DNA of 64,000 nucleotides from Moraxella sp. K1664. Lineage in GTDB: Bacteria; Pseudomonadota; Gammaproteobacteria; Pseudomonadales; Moraxellaceae. Both the position numbers and the translations under genes were made by a program. Positions 1-8,894 of this stretch are shown here, piece by piece. Within the stretch, counting starts at the first letter, position 1, and every line of letters starts with the position of its first letter. Where the stretch lies: assembly GCF_039693965.1 (NCBI RefSeq), contig NZ_CP155576.1, positions 1,240,001 through 1,304,000 of the forward strand. The letters run 5' to 3'. The notes under the pieces were generated by a model. It saw only the letters and a program-made list of their open reading frames with translations, did not search any database and was not told where the DNA came from.

Positions 1-2
1 AA

Positions 3-1211
3 ACAGGGATTTTGGTGGAGACGGTCGAAGGCATGGAGACCATCAAGGCAGGCTCGGGCAACTGGAAATTCTTATCTAAATGGCTAAATGTAACAGGCGA
101 GACCATTGATAATGACCTAAAAATGCGTCATGCCAATGACAACCTAAATTATAGCGTACAAATGCTCCAACAAATCAGCTATGTGGGGATTGTCATTACA
201 GGGGCGTTTGTGGTAATGTCGCAGGGCATGACCATCGGTGGTCTGATTGCTTGTACCATTTTGGGCGGCCGTATTCTTGCTCCCATCATGAACGCCCCAA
301 ACTTGCTGGTACAGTATTCACACGCAAAAGCCGCCAAAGTCAATATTGAAAGGCTTTTTGCATTAGAACAAGACAATAACAATGTTGCTCATCCGCTTGC
401 CCCATCTCGCATTCATGGCTGGTATCAGTGCCATAACATGACCTTTAATTATGCAGGCAATGAGCGGAACGCCCTAAATATTGAGCATTTGGACATCAAG
501 GCAGGCGAGCGTGTGGCAATATTAGGCTCTATCGGCTCTGGCAAATCTACTCTCTTAAAAATCCTATCAGGTCTATACATGCCCACAGGCGGTCATGTAT
601 TGTTAGATGGGCTGGACATCAGCCACATCAGCCGTGAATCCATGAGTGAGCAGGTGGGCTATCTACAACAAGACCATCGTCTTTTCCAAGGGACGCTCCG
701 TGAGAATCTGCTCATTGGCATGCCCGCCCCACCTGATGATGTCATCAGACAAGAGTTGCATCGCACGGGGCTTATTCGCTTAGTATCAGGGCATTCTAGT
801 GGTCTGGATTTGCCCATCAGTGAAGGGGGTAAGGGTCTGTCAGGCGGACAAAAACAGCTGGTTGCTTTCACCCGCTTAGTGCTGACCAAACCATCGGTAT
901 GGCTACTTGACGAGCCAACGGCATCCATGGACAACATGCAAGAAAATCAGTGTCTACAAGTGCTTGCCCAAGAGCTCCAAGACCCCACCAAGACGCTCAT
1001 CGTCTCAACCCATAAAATGGGACTACTGGCTTTGGTCAATCGTATCATCATCATGGCAGATGGTAAAGTGGTCATGGATGGGCCCAAGCAGGCGGTGTTG
1101 TCACGGCTTATCCAAAACGAGCAAAATGCCAAAGATGCCATGAAAAAAGTAGAGCAGGGCAATGCCACACAAAACATTGGCACCAATCCTAATACGCCCA
1201 AACAACCATAA
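3..1211 (+). CDS. Type I secretion ABC transporter, permease/ATPase (5'-truncated by window edge)
   Basis: This is the C-terminal part of an inner-membrane ABC exporter of the LapB/HlyB type, which drives secretion of large RTX-type proteins or adhesins. The frame is open to the left edge, so the start lies outside the window. The visible part begins in the membrane domain (ETVEGMETIKA is typical of these exporters). It continues into a complete nucleotide-binding domain with Walker A GSIGSGKSTLL, signature LSGGQKQ and Walker B VWLLDEPTASMD. The next gene, 11 bp downstream, encodes the matching HlyD-type adaptor, so the two form an operon. The secreted substrate and the outer-membrane TolC/LapE-like partner are not visible here. 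The family assignment is firm; the substrate is unknown. Confidence 0.93.
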   Translation, partial: TGILVETVEGMETIKAGSGNWKFLSKWLNVTGETIDNDLKMRHANDNLNYSVQMLQQISYVGIVITGAFVVMSQGMTIGGLIACTILGGRILAPIMNAPNLLVQYSHAKAAKVNIERLFALEQDNNNVAHPLAPSRIHGWYQCHNMTFNYAGNERNALNIEHLDIKAGERVAILGSIGSGKSTLLKILSGLYMPTGGHVLLDGLDISHISRESMSEQVGYLQQDHRLFQGTLRENLLIGMPAPPDDVIRQELHRTGLIRLVSGHSSGLDLPISEGGKGLSGGQKQLVAFTRLVLTKPSVWLLDEPTASMDNMQENQCLQVLAQELQDPTKTLIVSTHKMGLLALVNRIIIMADGKVVMDGPKQAVLSRLIQNEQNAKDAMKKVEQGNATQNIGTNPNTPKQP

Positions 1212-1222
1212 AGGGAGATACT

Positions 1223-2389
1223 GTGAGTCAAAAAAACTATCAAAAAGCCAAATCACGCAGTAAGCCCAGTGTGATTATTTGGGTGGCACTGGTGACCATT
1301 ATCGTGCTTATCACATGGGCATCATTTGCCAAGATTGACCAAGTAACCAGAGCTCAGGCGACTGTCATCGCATCTGACCGCACCCAAGAGATTCAGGCAA
1401 CTGATAATGGCGTGTTATCAGAGCTACTGGTCAGAGAAGGCGACGATGTCAAAAAAGACGACCTGCTGGCGATATTAGAAGAAGAGCGTGCTAAGGCGGC
1501 ACTGGACAACTCGGCAACCAAGGCGGCAGCCCTGCGAGCGAGGGTGGCACGGTTGGAGGCGGAGATTTTTGACCGCCCACTAAATTTCCCAGAAGAAGTG
1601 CAAAAGTATACCGAGTATGTCCAAAACCAAACCGAGCTATACAATCGTCGCCGTCAAGCCATTACCCAAGATGTGGCATCATTACAAAAAATGCTAGAAC
1701 TTGCCAAGCGAGAACTTGCCATGAACGAACCGCTACTGGCTCATGGCGATGTCAGTCAGGCAGATGTGATTAGGCTTCGTCGTCAAGTGGCGGACATCGA
1801 GGCACAGATTACCAACAAACGCAACAAATACTTTGAGGATGCTCAAACCGAGCTTACCAAAGCCCAAGAAGAGCTAGAATCTGAGACCGAACAGCTAAGA
1901 GACCGAACCCAAGTATTAGAAGAAAAACGTCTATTTGCTCCTGTGGATGGTAAAGTGAATAATATCGCCGTAACGACCATTGGCGGGGTAGTGCGACCGG
2001 GCGATACCATCATGCAACTGTTGCCGACCAGTAGTGATTTGGTGGTGGAGGCAAAGGTTCAGCCTGTGGACATCGCCTATGTCAAAGAGGGTCAGACCGC
2101 CAGTGTCAAGCTGGATGCTTATGATTATTCTATCTTTGGGGCGATGAATGGCGAGGTCATCTACATCAGTCCAGACACGCTCATGGAGAAAACCCCACAA
2201 GGCGATAAACCCTATTATCGGGTGCAGATTCGCATAGAAGGGGCTCAGGTAGCGGCTCGTGAAGATGAGATTATCATCAAACCGGGCATGACCGCCAGTG
2301 TGGACATCAAGGCAATGGAGCGGACGGTGTTGTCCTATCTGACCAAGCCGATTACCAAGACGTTATCCGAAGGTCTGGGCGAGCGATAA
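1223..2389 (+). CDS. HlyD/LapC-family type I secretion periplasmic adaptor
   Basis: This 388-residue membrane-fusion protein would link the ABC exporter to an outer-membrane channel. A single membrane helix lies near residues 16-37 after a short basic cytoplasmic tail. It is followed by a split lipoyl/barrel-sandwich region (VIASDRTQEIQATDNGVLSE; later FAPVDGKVNNIAVTTIGGVV) and a long alpha-hairpin rich in E/K/Q (about residues 85-235). The C-terminal beta domain is typical of HlyD. The GTG start is supported by an AAGGGAGA ribosome binding site. It is co-transcribed with the upstream ABC gene and ends at a strong hairpin shared with the convergent peroxiredoxin gene. Confidence 0.93.
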   Translation: MSQKNYQKAKSRSKPSVIIWVALVTIIVLITWASFAKIDQVTRAQATVIASDRTQEIQATDNGVLSELLVREGDDVKKDDLLAILEEERAKAALDNSATKAAALRARVARLEAEIFDRPLNFPEEVQKYTEYVQNQTELYNRRRQAITQDVASLQKMLELAKRELAMNEPLLAHGDVSQADVIRLRRQVADIEAQITNKRNKYFEDAQTELTKAQEELESETEQLRDRTQVLEEKRLFAPVDGKVNNIAVTTIGGVVRPGDTIMQLLPTSSDLVVEAKVQPVDIAYVKEGQTASVKLDAYDYSIFGAMNGEVIYISPDTLMEKTPQGDKPYYRVQIRIEGAQVAAREDEIIIKPGMTASVDIKAMERTVLSYLTKPITKTLSEGLGER

Positions 2390-2394
2390 TACTA

Positions 2395-2422
2395 AAAAAC
2401 GTGGCATTTGCGCCACGTTTTT
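2395..2422. terminator. Bidirectional Rho-independent terminator
   Basis: A perfect stem AAAAACGTGGC / GCCACGTTTTT closes a 6-nt loop between the convergent HlyD-type and peroxiredoxin genes. A and T runs on the two sides allow it to serve both strands. Confidence 0.85.
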
Positions 2423-2443
2423 GATATTTCTAATGGGTGCTAA

Positions 2444-3193
2444 TTAGAGTACACACTCACCGCTCGTCAGATATTTTTCCAAATCCTCCGAACCGCCAAT
2501 GTGCTTACCACCGACAAAGACCTGTGGCACGGTCTCATGCCCTGTCATGGCACGTACTGCTGTTGTGGTGATGTCACGCCCAAGCACCAGCTCCTCGTAT
2601 GTTACGCCACGAGCTGTTAGAGCTTCTTTTGCCTTAATGCAGAACTGGCACCCTGCTTTTGAGATAATCGCCACAGACGGCTTGTCCGTCCATTCAGGGT
2701 TCAAAAACTTAATCATGGTGTCAGCGTCCGACACTTCAAAGGGGTCGCCGTCTTTTTCGGGTTCGTCAAAGATTTTGACAATCACGCCATTATCCACAAG
2801 CATGGAGTAACGCCATGAACGCTTGCCAAAGCCAAGATTTTCTTTGCCGACAAGTCGCCCCATACCGTCTGTAAATTCGCCATTGCCGTCTGGGATAACG
2901 GTGATGTTGGCACATTCTTGGTCGGCTTTCCATGCGTTCATGACAAAGGTGTCATTGACCGACACGCAGATGATGTCGTCCACGCCCAGTTTTTTGAACT
3001 CACCGCACAGCTCGTTGTAGCGGGGCAGGTGTGTTGATGAACACGTTGGGGTAAATGCCCCTGGCAAGCTAAACAGCACGACTTTTTTGCCGCCGAACAA
3101 CTCGTCTGTGGTTACGTCCACCCAGTTGTCGCCTTGACGGGTGCGGAAAGTTACGCTTGGGACTTTTTGTCCAACCATGTCTTTAAATGCCAT
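2444..3193 (-). CDS. Hybrid peroxiredoxin-glutaredoxin (Prx5-Grx fusion)
   Basis: This 249-residue cytosolic peroxidase reduces hydroperoxides using glutathione through its own glutaredoxin domain. Residues 1-165 form a peroxiredoxin-5-type domain with the peroxidatic cysteine in GAFTPTCSSTHLP (C51). Residues 170-249 form a glutaredoxin with the CQFC active site (C182, C185) and a TVPQVFVGG cis-proline segment. The length matches known Prx-Grx hybrids such as those of Haemophilus and Neisseria. The start has a good AGGAG site. It is transcribed alone and convergent with the secretion operon. No OxyR-type site could be read with confidence. Confidence 0.95.
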   Translation of the reverse strand: MAFKDMVGQKVPSVTFRTRQGDNWVDVTTDELFGGKKVVLFSLPGAFTPTCSSTHLPRYNELCGEFKKLGVDDIICVSVNDTFVMNAWKADQECANITVIPDGNGEFTDGMGRLVGKENLGFGKRSWRYSMLVDNGVIVKIFDEPEKDGDPFEVSDADTMIKFLNPEWTDKPSVAIISKAGCQFCIKAKEALTARGVTYEELVLGRDITTTAVRAMTGHETVPQVFVGGKHIGGSEDLEKYLTSGECVL

Positions 3194-3364
3194 TGCATTC
3201 TCCTAAAAATAGATTTGGTTCATTATACAGAATTTTTGTGGATTTTGCTAATTTTGCAGGGTTTTTGGGCTAATATGTGTAGTTCTTTATAAAAATCATC
3301 GCTCATTTTTTCTCCCTGCCAAAATCAAGCACCATAAAATTAAAACATAAAATTTGATGTGTAG

Positions 3365-3424
3365 GGGCGAATTGCAATTCGCCCAAAAATCAACGCCTTA
3401 TCGCAGGGCAAATGTAATTTGCCC
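3365..3424. repeat. Pair of REP-like palindromes
   Basis: Two palindromes lie between the peroxiredoxin and exonuclease genes. The first (3365-3384) is the perfect 20-mer GGGCGAATTGCAATTCGCCC. The second (3406-3424) is the variant GGGCAAATGTAATTTGCCC. The same core recurs at 8278, 26311, 43344, 44812 and 59431, always outside intact genes. The rest of the 3194-3487 spacer is AT-rich and shows nothing else. Confidence 0.8.
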
Positions 3425-3487
3425 CTACAAATCCGCCCAAAGGTATAGTTAATTAACAATGCCTTCATTTTTAATTCAGCAATGCAC

Positions 3488-4405
3488 CTACCCAATCACA
3501 TAATCCACAACCACAGGGGCGTGGTCAGAATACCACGCATCACGATAGACCCACGCCCCTGCTGTACGAGACTTCCAGTCGGATGAACAGACGTGATAAT
3601 CTATACGCCAGCCCACGTTTTTGGCACGGGCTTGCCCACGATTTGACCACCATGAATAGATGTCGCTGTCATCTCGCACCACCCGAAATGTATCCACATA
3701 ACCAAGCTCATCATAAATATGGTCAAGCCACGCCCGTTCATGGGGCAGACAGCCAGATGCTTTTTGGTTGCCCGACCAGTTTTTGATGTCAATGCGTTTA
3801 TGCACGATGTTATAATCGCCACAGATGATGATGGATTTATTGTCATCTCGCCAGCGTTTTAATATGGTTTTGTATTTTTCCAAAAATTCATCTTTGCGAG
3901 CCTGAGCATCATCACCTGATGAACCAGATGGCAAATACAAAGATGCAATATGCACAGGCGTATCAAGCCCCCATTCACTCAAATCAAACCGCCCACAGCT
4001 AAACCGCCCCTGTGTATCGGCAATCTCAAAACCCAGACCATCTGTTGGGATAAAGGGCAATTTACTATAAATCGCCACCCCTGCATATCCCGCTCGCTCG
4101 GCAGGGAACAAATGAGTATGATAACCCACAGGCTTAAATTTATCCGTCCATTGTTCATGGGTTATCCGTGTTTCCTGCATACATATCACGTCTGTGTCTG
4201 ACTTGATGATAAAATCAAACAGCCCCTTTTTCTCAGACGCCCTTAATCCATTGACATTAATAGATACCACTCTTAGAACATGTTTGTTGCCATGCTTGAT
4301 GGTGTGGATGGATTTTGGGGGTATTATGTCGTTGGGCTTGGGATTTAGGGCGGTTGGGGCTTGTGGATTGGGGTGTAGAGAATTGGCGTTGGTCATGATT
4401 GTCAT
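3488..4405 (-). CDS. xthA: Exodeoxyribonuclease III / AP endonuclease
   Basis: This enzyme cleaves at abasic sites and has 3'-5' exonuclease activity in base-excision repair. The EEP fold shows all its signature segments: SINVNGLRA, DVICMQETR (catalytic Glu), GDYNIVH (Asp/Asn), WWSNRGQARAKNVGWRIDY and SDHAPV (catalytic Asp-His near the C-terminus). The 305-residue product has about 45 extra N-terminal residues rich in Pro, Asn and His before the catalytic domain. No convincing ribosome binding site is seen at the first ATG, so a shorter product is possible. It lies on the minus strand downstream of the acyl-CoA dehydrogenase and is separated from it by a terminator. Confidence 0.93.
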   Translation of the reverse strand: MTIMTNANSLHPNPQAPTALNPKPNDIIPPKSIHTIKHGNKHVLRVVSINVNGLRASEKKGLFDFIIKSDTDVICMQETRITHEQWTDKFKPVGYHTHLFPAERAGYAGVAIYSKLPFIPTDGLGFEIADTQGRFSCGRFDLSEWGLDTPVHIASLYLPSGSSGDDAQARKDEFLEKYKTILKRWRDDNKSIIICGDYNIVHKRIDIKNWSGNQKASGCLPHERAWLDHIYDELGYVDTFRVVRDDSDIYSWWSNRGQARAKNVGWRIDYHVCSSDWKSRTAGAWVYRDAWYSDHAPVVVDYVIG

Positions 4406-4477
4406 TGGTTTTATAAAAGGGTGATTTTACCACAAAATACCATGGCCATCTGTGTCAATTTATTAATAAGGTCAAAT

Positions 4478-4506
4478 AAAAACCACTCATTTACTGAGTG
4501 GTTTTT
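4478..4506 (-). terminator. Terminator of the acyl-CoA dehydrogenase gene
   Basis: A stem AAAAACCACTCA / TGAGTGGTTTTT lies just 3' of the minus-strand gene that ends at 4543 and upstream of xthA. It should separate the two transcription units. Confidence 0.8.
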
Positions 4507-4542
4507 GGTGATGTGTGAAAATCATCAGCCATTAATCAGTTG

Positions 4543-6363
4543 TCAATCGATGATAAAATGTTCAATGTCCATCTCGGTCATCACCTCGCTTGATGTGGTC
4601 ATGCTGTCAGCAAGCCCACTCGTGCGTGGTAGGATTTTATCAAAGTAAAACTCTGCCGTCTGTGTTTTGGCAAGATAAAATTCATGGGGCTGTTCACCGC
4701 CATTTTTCATCTTATGAAGAGCAACACTTGCCATTCTTGCCCAGTGGTATGCCATCATCACATAGCCTGAGTACATGAGATAGTCATCGGACGCCGCTGA
4801 GATGATTTCACGGTTTTTGCGTTTGGCGGTAATGGCAAGACGCAAGGTCAGAGCATTCCATTCAGCACACAGTTTGGTCAATGCCCAAACGTACTTACGC
4901 ATGTCTTTATCCAAAGCATAATCGCCACACCATTTCATGATACTGGCGGTATAATCACGCACCACTTTACCGCCACCATGTAGTAGCACCTTGCGACCGA
5001 GTAAGTCCAGAGCTTGTATGCCTGTTGTGCCTTCGTATAATGTGGCAATACGAGCATCACGAGCGATTTGTTCCATGCCCCATTCTTTGATATAACCATG
5101 ACCGCCAAAGATTTGTAAGCCATTTTTTACAGATTCTTGGGCGATTTCGGTCAAAAAGCCTTTTAATACAGGTGTAAAAAAGCCCATTTTGTCTTCCCAA
5201 CGTGCAATTTCTTTTTTATCGCCACGCACGGTCGCATCTGCCATTTTATCCGAATAGCGTCCAACGTGATAAATCATGCTTCTTGCCCCCTCGGTAAATG
5301 CCTTTTGGGTCAATAGCATACGGCGAACATCAGCGTGATGATGAATGGCATCAGCAGGCTTGTTGGGTTCTTTGGTGCCAGATAAGGCACGCATAGAACG
5401 ACGTTCTTTGGCATAAGGCAATGAATTTTGGAAGGCAAGCTCCATGTGAGCCAAGCCTTGAATGCCAGTGCCGACACGGGCGGTGTTCATGTAGGTGAAC
5501 ATGGCTTTTAGTCCTTTGTTCGGCTCGCCAATCAAGAACCCTGTGGCATTATCAAAGTTAATCACGCACGTGGCAGATGCACTAATCCCCATTTTATGTT
5601 CAATAGAACCACAGCTGACACCATTGCGTTTGCCCATGTTGCCATCATTGTCAGCTAAGAATTTTGGTACGATAAATAACGAAATGCCTTTTGTGCCAGC
5701 AGGAGCATCGGGCAGGCGTGCCAAAACGACATGCACGATATTATCAGTTAGGTCATGTTCACCTGCACTGATGAAAATCTTAGAACCATTAATAAGATAA
5801 GTGCCATCATCATTGGGTTTGGCGGATGTTTTCATTTGGTTTAGGTCAGTACCACACTGGGATTCGGTCAGACACATGGTGCCAGACCACTCGCCAGTAA
5901 CGAGCTTAGGTAGGTATAGGTCTTTTTGTTCGGCTGTACCGTATTCTAAAATGGTATTGACCGCTCCAAGCGATAACCCCGGATACATGGCAAATGACCA
6001 GTTGGCGGTGCCAAGCATTTCTGATTTGATGAGATTGAGCGACATTGGCAGAGCCATACCGCCATACTGCTCAGGGTAGGCAATGCCTTGCCAGCCCCCT
6101 TGGGCGAACTGCTCGTATGCTTCTTTAAAGCCTTTGGGCGTGGTAACTTCGCCGTCCTTAAAATGACAACCTTCGGCATCGCCTGACTGATACAGGGGGG
6201 CGATGACGTTTTCGGCTAAGTCGGCAAAGCCTTCTAAAATCATGCCAACCGTTTCGCTGTCGGCATTTTTGCCATGCTCAAAGGTTTTATAGTGGCTTGG
6301 ATAATCAAAGACTTCATTGATGAGAAATTTGATGTCCCGTAGCGGGGCTTTGTACGTTAGCAT
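4543..6363 (-). CDS. Acyl-CoA dehydrogenase with C-terminal extension domain
   Basis: This 606-residue flavoenzyme catalyses the first step of acyl-CoA beta-oxidation or a related thioester dehydrogenation. It has the long architecture of the DmdC/AcdA-like group: N-terminal helical extension, ACAD N, middle and C-terminal domains (substrate-loop residues near MCLTESQCGTDLNQ; FAD-contact region QIFGGHGYIKEWGMEQI; catalytic-base region around ATLYEGTTGIQA), then an extra alpha-helical tail of about 120 residues. A strong AAGGAG site precedes the ATG. It is transcribed alone. The true substrate (medium/long chain or methylthio-acyl) cannot be read from the sequence. Confidence 0.92.
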   Translation of the reverse strand: MLTYKAPLRDIKFLINEVFDYPSHYKTFEHGKNADSETVGMILEGFADLAENVIAPLYQSGDAEGCHFKDGEVTTPKGFKEAYEQFAQGGWQGIAYPEQYGGMALPMSLNLIKSEMLGTANWSFAMYPGLSLGAVNTILEYGTAEQKDLYLPKLVTGEWSGTMCLTESQCGTDLNQMKTSAKPNDDGTYLINGSKIFISAGEHDLTDNIVHVVLARLPDAPAGTKGISLFIVPKFLADNDGNMGKRNGVSCGSIEHKMGISASATCVINFDNATGFLIGEPNKGLKAMFTYMNTARVGTGIQGLAHMELAFQNSLPYAKERRSMRALSGTKEPNKPADAIHHHADVRRMLLTQKAFTEGARSMIYHVGRYSDKMADATVRGDKKEIARWEDKMGFFTPVLKGFLTEIAQESVKNGLQIFGGHGYIKEWGMEQIARDARIATLYEGTTGIQALDLLGRKVLLHGGGKVVRDYTASIMKWCGDYALDKDMRKYVWALTKLCAEWNALTLRLAITAKRKNREIISAASDDYLMYSGYVMMAYHWARMASVALHKMKNGGEQPHEFYLAKTQTAEFYFDKILPRTSGLADSMTTSSEVMTEMDIEHFIID

Positions 6364-6512
6364 AAGACAGCTCCTTTGTGATAAAAATATGATAAGGGGA
6401 AATGTGTTAAAACATCATTTCCCTACTATACCTTATTTTGTGATTTATGCTAGGGGTTTTGTGTTAAAAATAACTATTTTTCATACATTTTTATTATTTT
6501 TATAAAAATAAA

Positions 6513-7304
6513 TTATAAATCCAACACCACCTTATCCAAATCCACCGCCCGACCTGTCCACAGCTCAAAGGATAAGCGAGCTTGATTGATGAGCATACCC
6601 ATGCCGTCTATCTGTTTGGCGGTATTAAAATGCTCCAAAAAAGCAGACGGTTTGCCATACATCATGTCATAGGCGACATCAGCCGACACACCGCCCAAAT
6701 CCAGCGTTTGCCCTGTGGTCGTGGCGGACGTGGCATTGATGATGACATCAAAATGCTCTGTCAGCTCGTCTAAACCATGGGCGTTGATAGTAATGCCCTG
6801 CGTGGCAAACTCTTGGGCGAGCGTTTGGGCTTTGGTTAGTGTGCGGTTAAACACCGACACCACCGCACCACTTTGGATAAGCGGTAAAATCGCCCCCCGA
6901 GTCGCCCCACCTGCCCCGAGTATGGCGACTGTTTTGCCGTGTAAGTCCACGCCACGCCCGACCAAATCCGCCACCAGTCCCCGTCCGTCCGTGTTGTCGC
7001 CGTAGAGTTTTCCGTCTTTTGTGGCAAGCGTGTTTACCGCCCCTGCGTTTTTGGCGTATTCGCTTAATGTGCCGACATCTTGGCAAATGTCAAACGCCAT
7101 TTCTTTAAAGGGCAACGTTACATTTGCCCCCACGCCACCACCATGAAAAAATGCTTCAATGACTGCCTTAAAACTGTCAAAATCATCAGGGCAAAATTGG
7201 CGGTTGTAGCTGATGTCAAGCCCCACCGCACGAGCAAAGGCGGTGTGAATGGCAGGGCTTTTGGAATGACTAATGGGGTTGCCAATGACGATAAAATGGT
7301 GCAT
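6513..7304 (-). CDS. aroE: Shikimate dehydrogenase
   Basis: This NADPH-dependent enzyme reduces 3-dehydroshikimate to shikimate in aromatic amino acid synthesis. The protein begins HHFIVIGNPISHSKSP, the usual substrate-binding N-terminus. It continues with NVTLPFKE (catalytic Lys), NTDGRG (Asp), the nucleotide loop LGAGGATRG and NRT for NADP. The 263-residue length is normal. The ATG at 7304 was chosen because an AGGAC site lies just upstream and it places the conserved N-terminus at residue 5; an upstream in-frame start would add 27 unlikely residues. A MITE lies immediately upstream. Confidence 0.95.
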   Translation of the reverse strand: MHHFIVIGNPISHSKSPAIHTAFARAVGLDISYNRQFCPDDFDSFKAVIEAFFHGGGVGANVTLPFKEMAFDICQDVGTLSEYAKNAGAVNTLATKDGKLYGDNTDGRGLVADLVGRGVDLHGKTVAILGAGGATRGAILPLIQSGAVVSVFNRTLTKAQTLAQEFATQGITINAHGLDELTEHFDVIINATSATTTGQTLDLGGVSADVAYDMMYGKPSAFLEHFNTAKQIDGMGMLINQARLSFELWTGRAVDLDKVVLDL

Positions 7305-7390
7305 ATCTTGTCCTGATGAATTTACAATAAAAACTGTTAAAATGACCCAAAAACGGCTACAATAACCGCCATTATTTTCCCGCATATGTA

Positions 7391-7593
7391 GGGCGTGCCT
7401 GCCATTGATAACATTGTTATAGGATATGACAAAGATTTGACGATTTCAATCCATTTTTGCATGAAAAATGGCTAAATCTGGTTTTTCTGCGTCAAAATCC
7501 TTGTTGATATTGCAATATCAACTGCGGACTTTTCCTTGAAAAACGGGCGATTTCCCCTATTTTTCATTGCAAATACCAAAGACAGGCACGCCC
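7391..7593. mobile_element. MITE (TA-flanked, 203 bp), family M1
   Basis: The element starts GGGCGTGCCTGCC and ends with the inverted copy GGCACGCCC, and is flanked on both sides by TA. It contains internal blocks found in the sister copies (10149, 10833, 57444 and the split copy 46402-48373): TTTTTGCATGAAAAATGGCT, a GTTGATATTGCAATATCAAC hairpin and TTCATTGCAAATACCAAA. It has no coding capacity. It fills most of the gap between aroE and the next gene. TA duplication suggests mobilisation by an IS630/Tc1-mariner-type transposase (inference). Confidence 0.8.
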
Positions 7594-7638
7594 TATCATT
7601 AACGCAAGCCATTTTACCATTTACCATTTATACCAGCC

Positions 7639-8235
7639 ATGACCGACACCAATTCTGCCCCTGCCAAAAAATCCTTTAAAACCCCCATCATCTGGGCGGT
7701 CATCATCGCCTGTGCTTTGGCATTGGCGTTGTTTTTTCGTCCCGCCACGCACAAGGACGTGGTACAAGATGACGGCGAGCCAAAGGTTTATGAAAAAGTG
7801 GTCTATGACGTGGCAAATTGGCAAGCAAATCCTGCCATCGATGAGACAGGGCAGGGCAGGTTTGAGCGTGCCAAGACGCTGATAGCCCCCACTGCCACCA
7901 AGTCGGACGCCCTAGATTTTCATGGGGCTATGGCGGACAAATACAGCTACACATCAGGACACGAACCGCCCCTATATGTCATCGAGTCGGATAAGATCTT
8001 TGAGCTGGCATGGTACTACGCCCACCCCAAAGACAGCGATGCCATCAAGCAGGCAAGCCACGCCCACGCCCAAAAAGCCCATGCCCTAGCCACCGCCTTA
8101 TATGGCGATGACGGCAAAGCGGTGTTGGAGCAGATGTTGTCAGAGCAAGCGATTGGGGCAGAAATGCTACAAGGACATGGCATATTAAAGGCAGAATGTG
8201 CCAATTACACCTGCCAGCTTATCATACAAAAATAG
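7639..8235 (+). CDS. Membrane-anchored hypothetical protein
   Basis: I do not recognise this 198-residue protein. It has a short Lys-rich cytoplasmic N-terminus, one hydrophobic helix (about residues 15-33, IIWAVIIACALALALFF) and a soluble domain that would face the periplasm. That domain is rich in Ala, Asp and His and ends with two cysteines in ECANYTC, which could form a disulfide. It stands alone, preceded by a MITE and followed by a REP-like palindrome and a decayed IS982. The start codon follows the short leader CAGCC without a clear ribosome binding site. Confidence 0.6.
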   Translation: MTDTNSAPAKKSFKTPIIWAVIIACALALALFFRPATHKDVVQDDGEPKVYEKVVYDVANWQANPAIDETGQGRFERAKTLIAPTATKSDALDFHGAMADKYSYTSGHEPPLYVIESDKIFELAWYYAHPKDSDAIKQASHAHAQKAHALATALYGDDGKAVLEQMLSEQAIGAEMLQGHGILKAECANYTCQLIIQK

Positions 8236-8277
8236 GGAAGTGCTTCATTCTTTTTATATAAGCGATTGATTTGCCAA

Positions 8278-8297
8278 GGGCGAATTGTAATTCACCC
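8278..8297. repeat. REP-like palindrome
   Basis: GGGCGAATTGTAATTCACCC is a slightly degenerate copy of the 20-bp core repeat. About 65 bp around it (8257-8320) is the reverse complement of 59408-59468 within another small element, so the mobile unit is larger than the palindrome. Confidence 0.7.
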
Positions 8298-8323
8298 CTA
8301 CAACCCAAAAATAATTATCTAAT

Positions 8324-8865
8324 ACCCCACTCTCAACTAAACCCAAGCCCCTTGAAACAAAAACGACATAGCCCAATCCTAAGTTTCACCACAAAACAAA
8401 GGGAGCAAGCCATGTCGTATGATGATTTTATCATTGTTGTCTATCTTTTGGTAGAGGCTTTGTATCAAAATCTTGTAACCCAACCTTTAAGAAGCAAAAG
8501 CTTTCCCCCTGCCTTATCTGATGCCGAAGTCATCACCATGGAGCTTGTAGGTGAGAGCTTGGGTTTTGATACAGACAAAGGCATTTGGCGTTACTTTAAA
8601 AACTGCTATCAGCATTACTTCCCTAAATTAGGCTCATACCCAAACATTGCCAAACACTGTGCTAATTTGGTCTGGATTAAGGATAAGATGATGAATGTGT
8701 TCGGTGCTTTATGTGTAAGCCAAAATCATCAAAGCAAGAGATTTATGGCACCTGTCCAATCGTGTGATTAGAAAACTCTTGGCTCACAGTGTTTGTGTGC
8801 AGATTAACAAACAACTTGGCAACCCACCACTTAGGTTTGAGATGATTTTAAGTTGAGAGTGGGGT
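8324..8865 (+). mobile_element. Internally deleted IS982-family element
   Basis: Perfect 15-bp terminal inverted repeats ACCCCACTCTCAACT / AGTTGAGAGTGGGGT bound a 542-bp element. This is about half the usual IS982 length. The middle of the transposase is missing, so the copy cannot move itself but could be moved in trans. No clear target duplication was seen. Confidence 0.85.
8412..8856 (+). pseudogene. IS982-family transposase, internally deleted and frameshifted
   Basis: The N-terminal part begins MSYDDFIIVVYLLVEALYQN and reads LSDAEVITMELVGESLG and KGIWRYFKNCYQHYFPKLGS, typical of IS982 transposases. The first frame ends at 8771. The authentic C-terminus (NRVIRKLLAHSVCVQI then PPLRFEMILS) continues in another frame from about 8758 to 8856. 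The DDE catalytic core between the two is deleted. The final stop codon lies inside the right terminal repeat. Confidence 0.85.
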
Positions 8866-8894
8866 AAACTTTAACTTAGCGTAATTAAATGCTG

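Noticed and set aside
947-1243. Open frame on the minus strand under the ABC transporter gene
   Set aside because: It lies wholly opposite a strongly coding gene, has no ribosome binding site and low-complexity composition; it is a shadow frame. The same applies to the many other antisense frames, for example at 22760-23131, 38626-39096 and 58514-59269.
3488-4405. Exonuclease III as part of the RNA-repair or defence theme
   Set aside because: It is an ordinary housekeeping xthA far from the RtcR locus with a different promoter context.
7391-7593. Palindrome-rich intergenic block as a possible CRISPR repeat or riboswitch
   Set aside because: There is no array of equal repeats and spacers; the same sequence recurs with TA flanks and terminal inverted repeats, so it is a MITE.
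8271-8411. N-terminal extension of the IS982 transposase frame
   Set aside because: The extra 47 codons cross a REP-like palindrome and the IS left end; the family start is the ATG at 8412.
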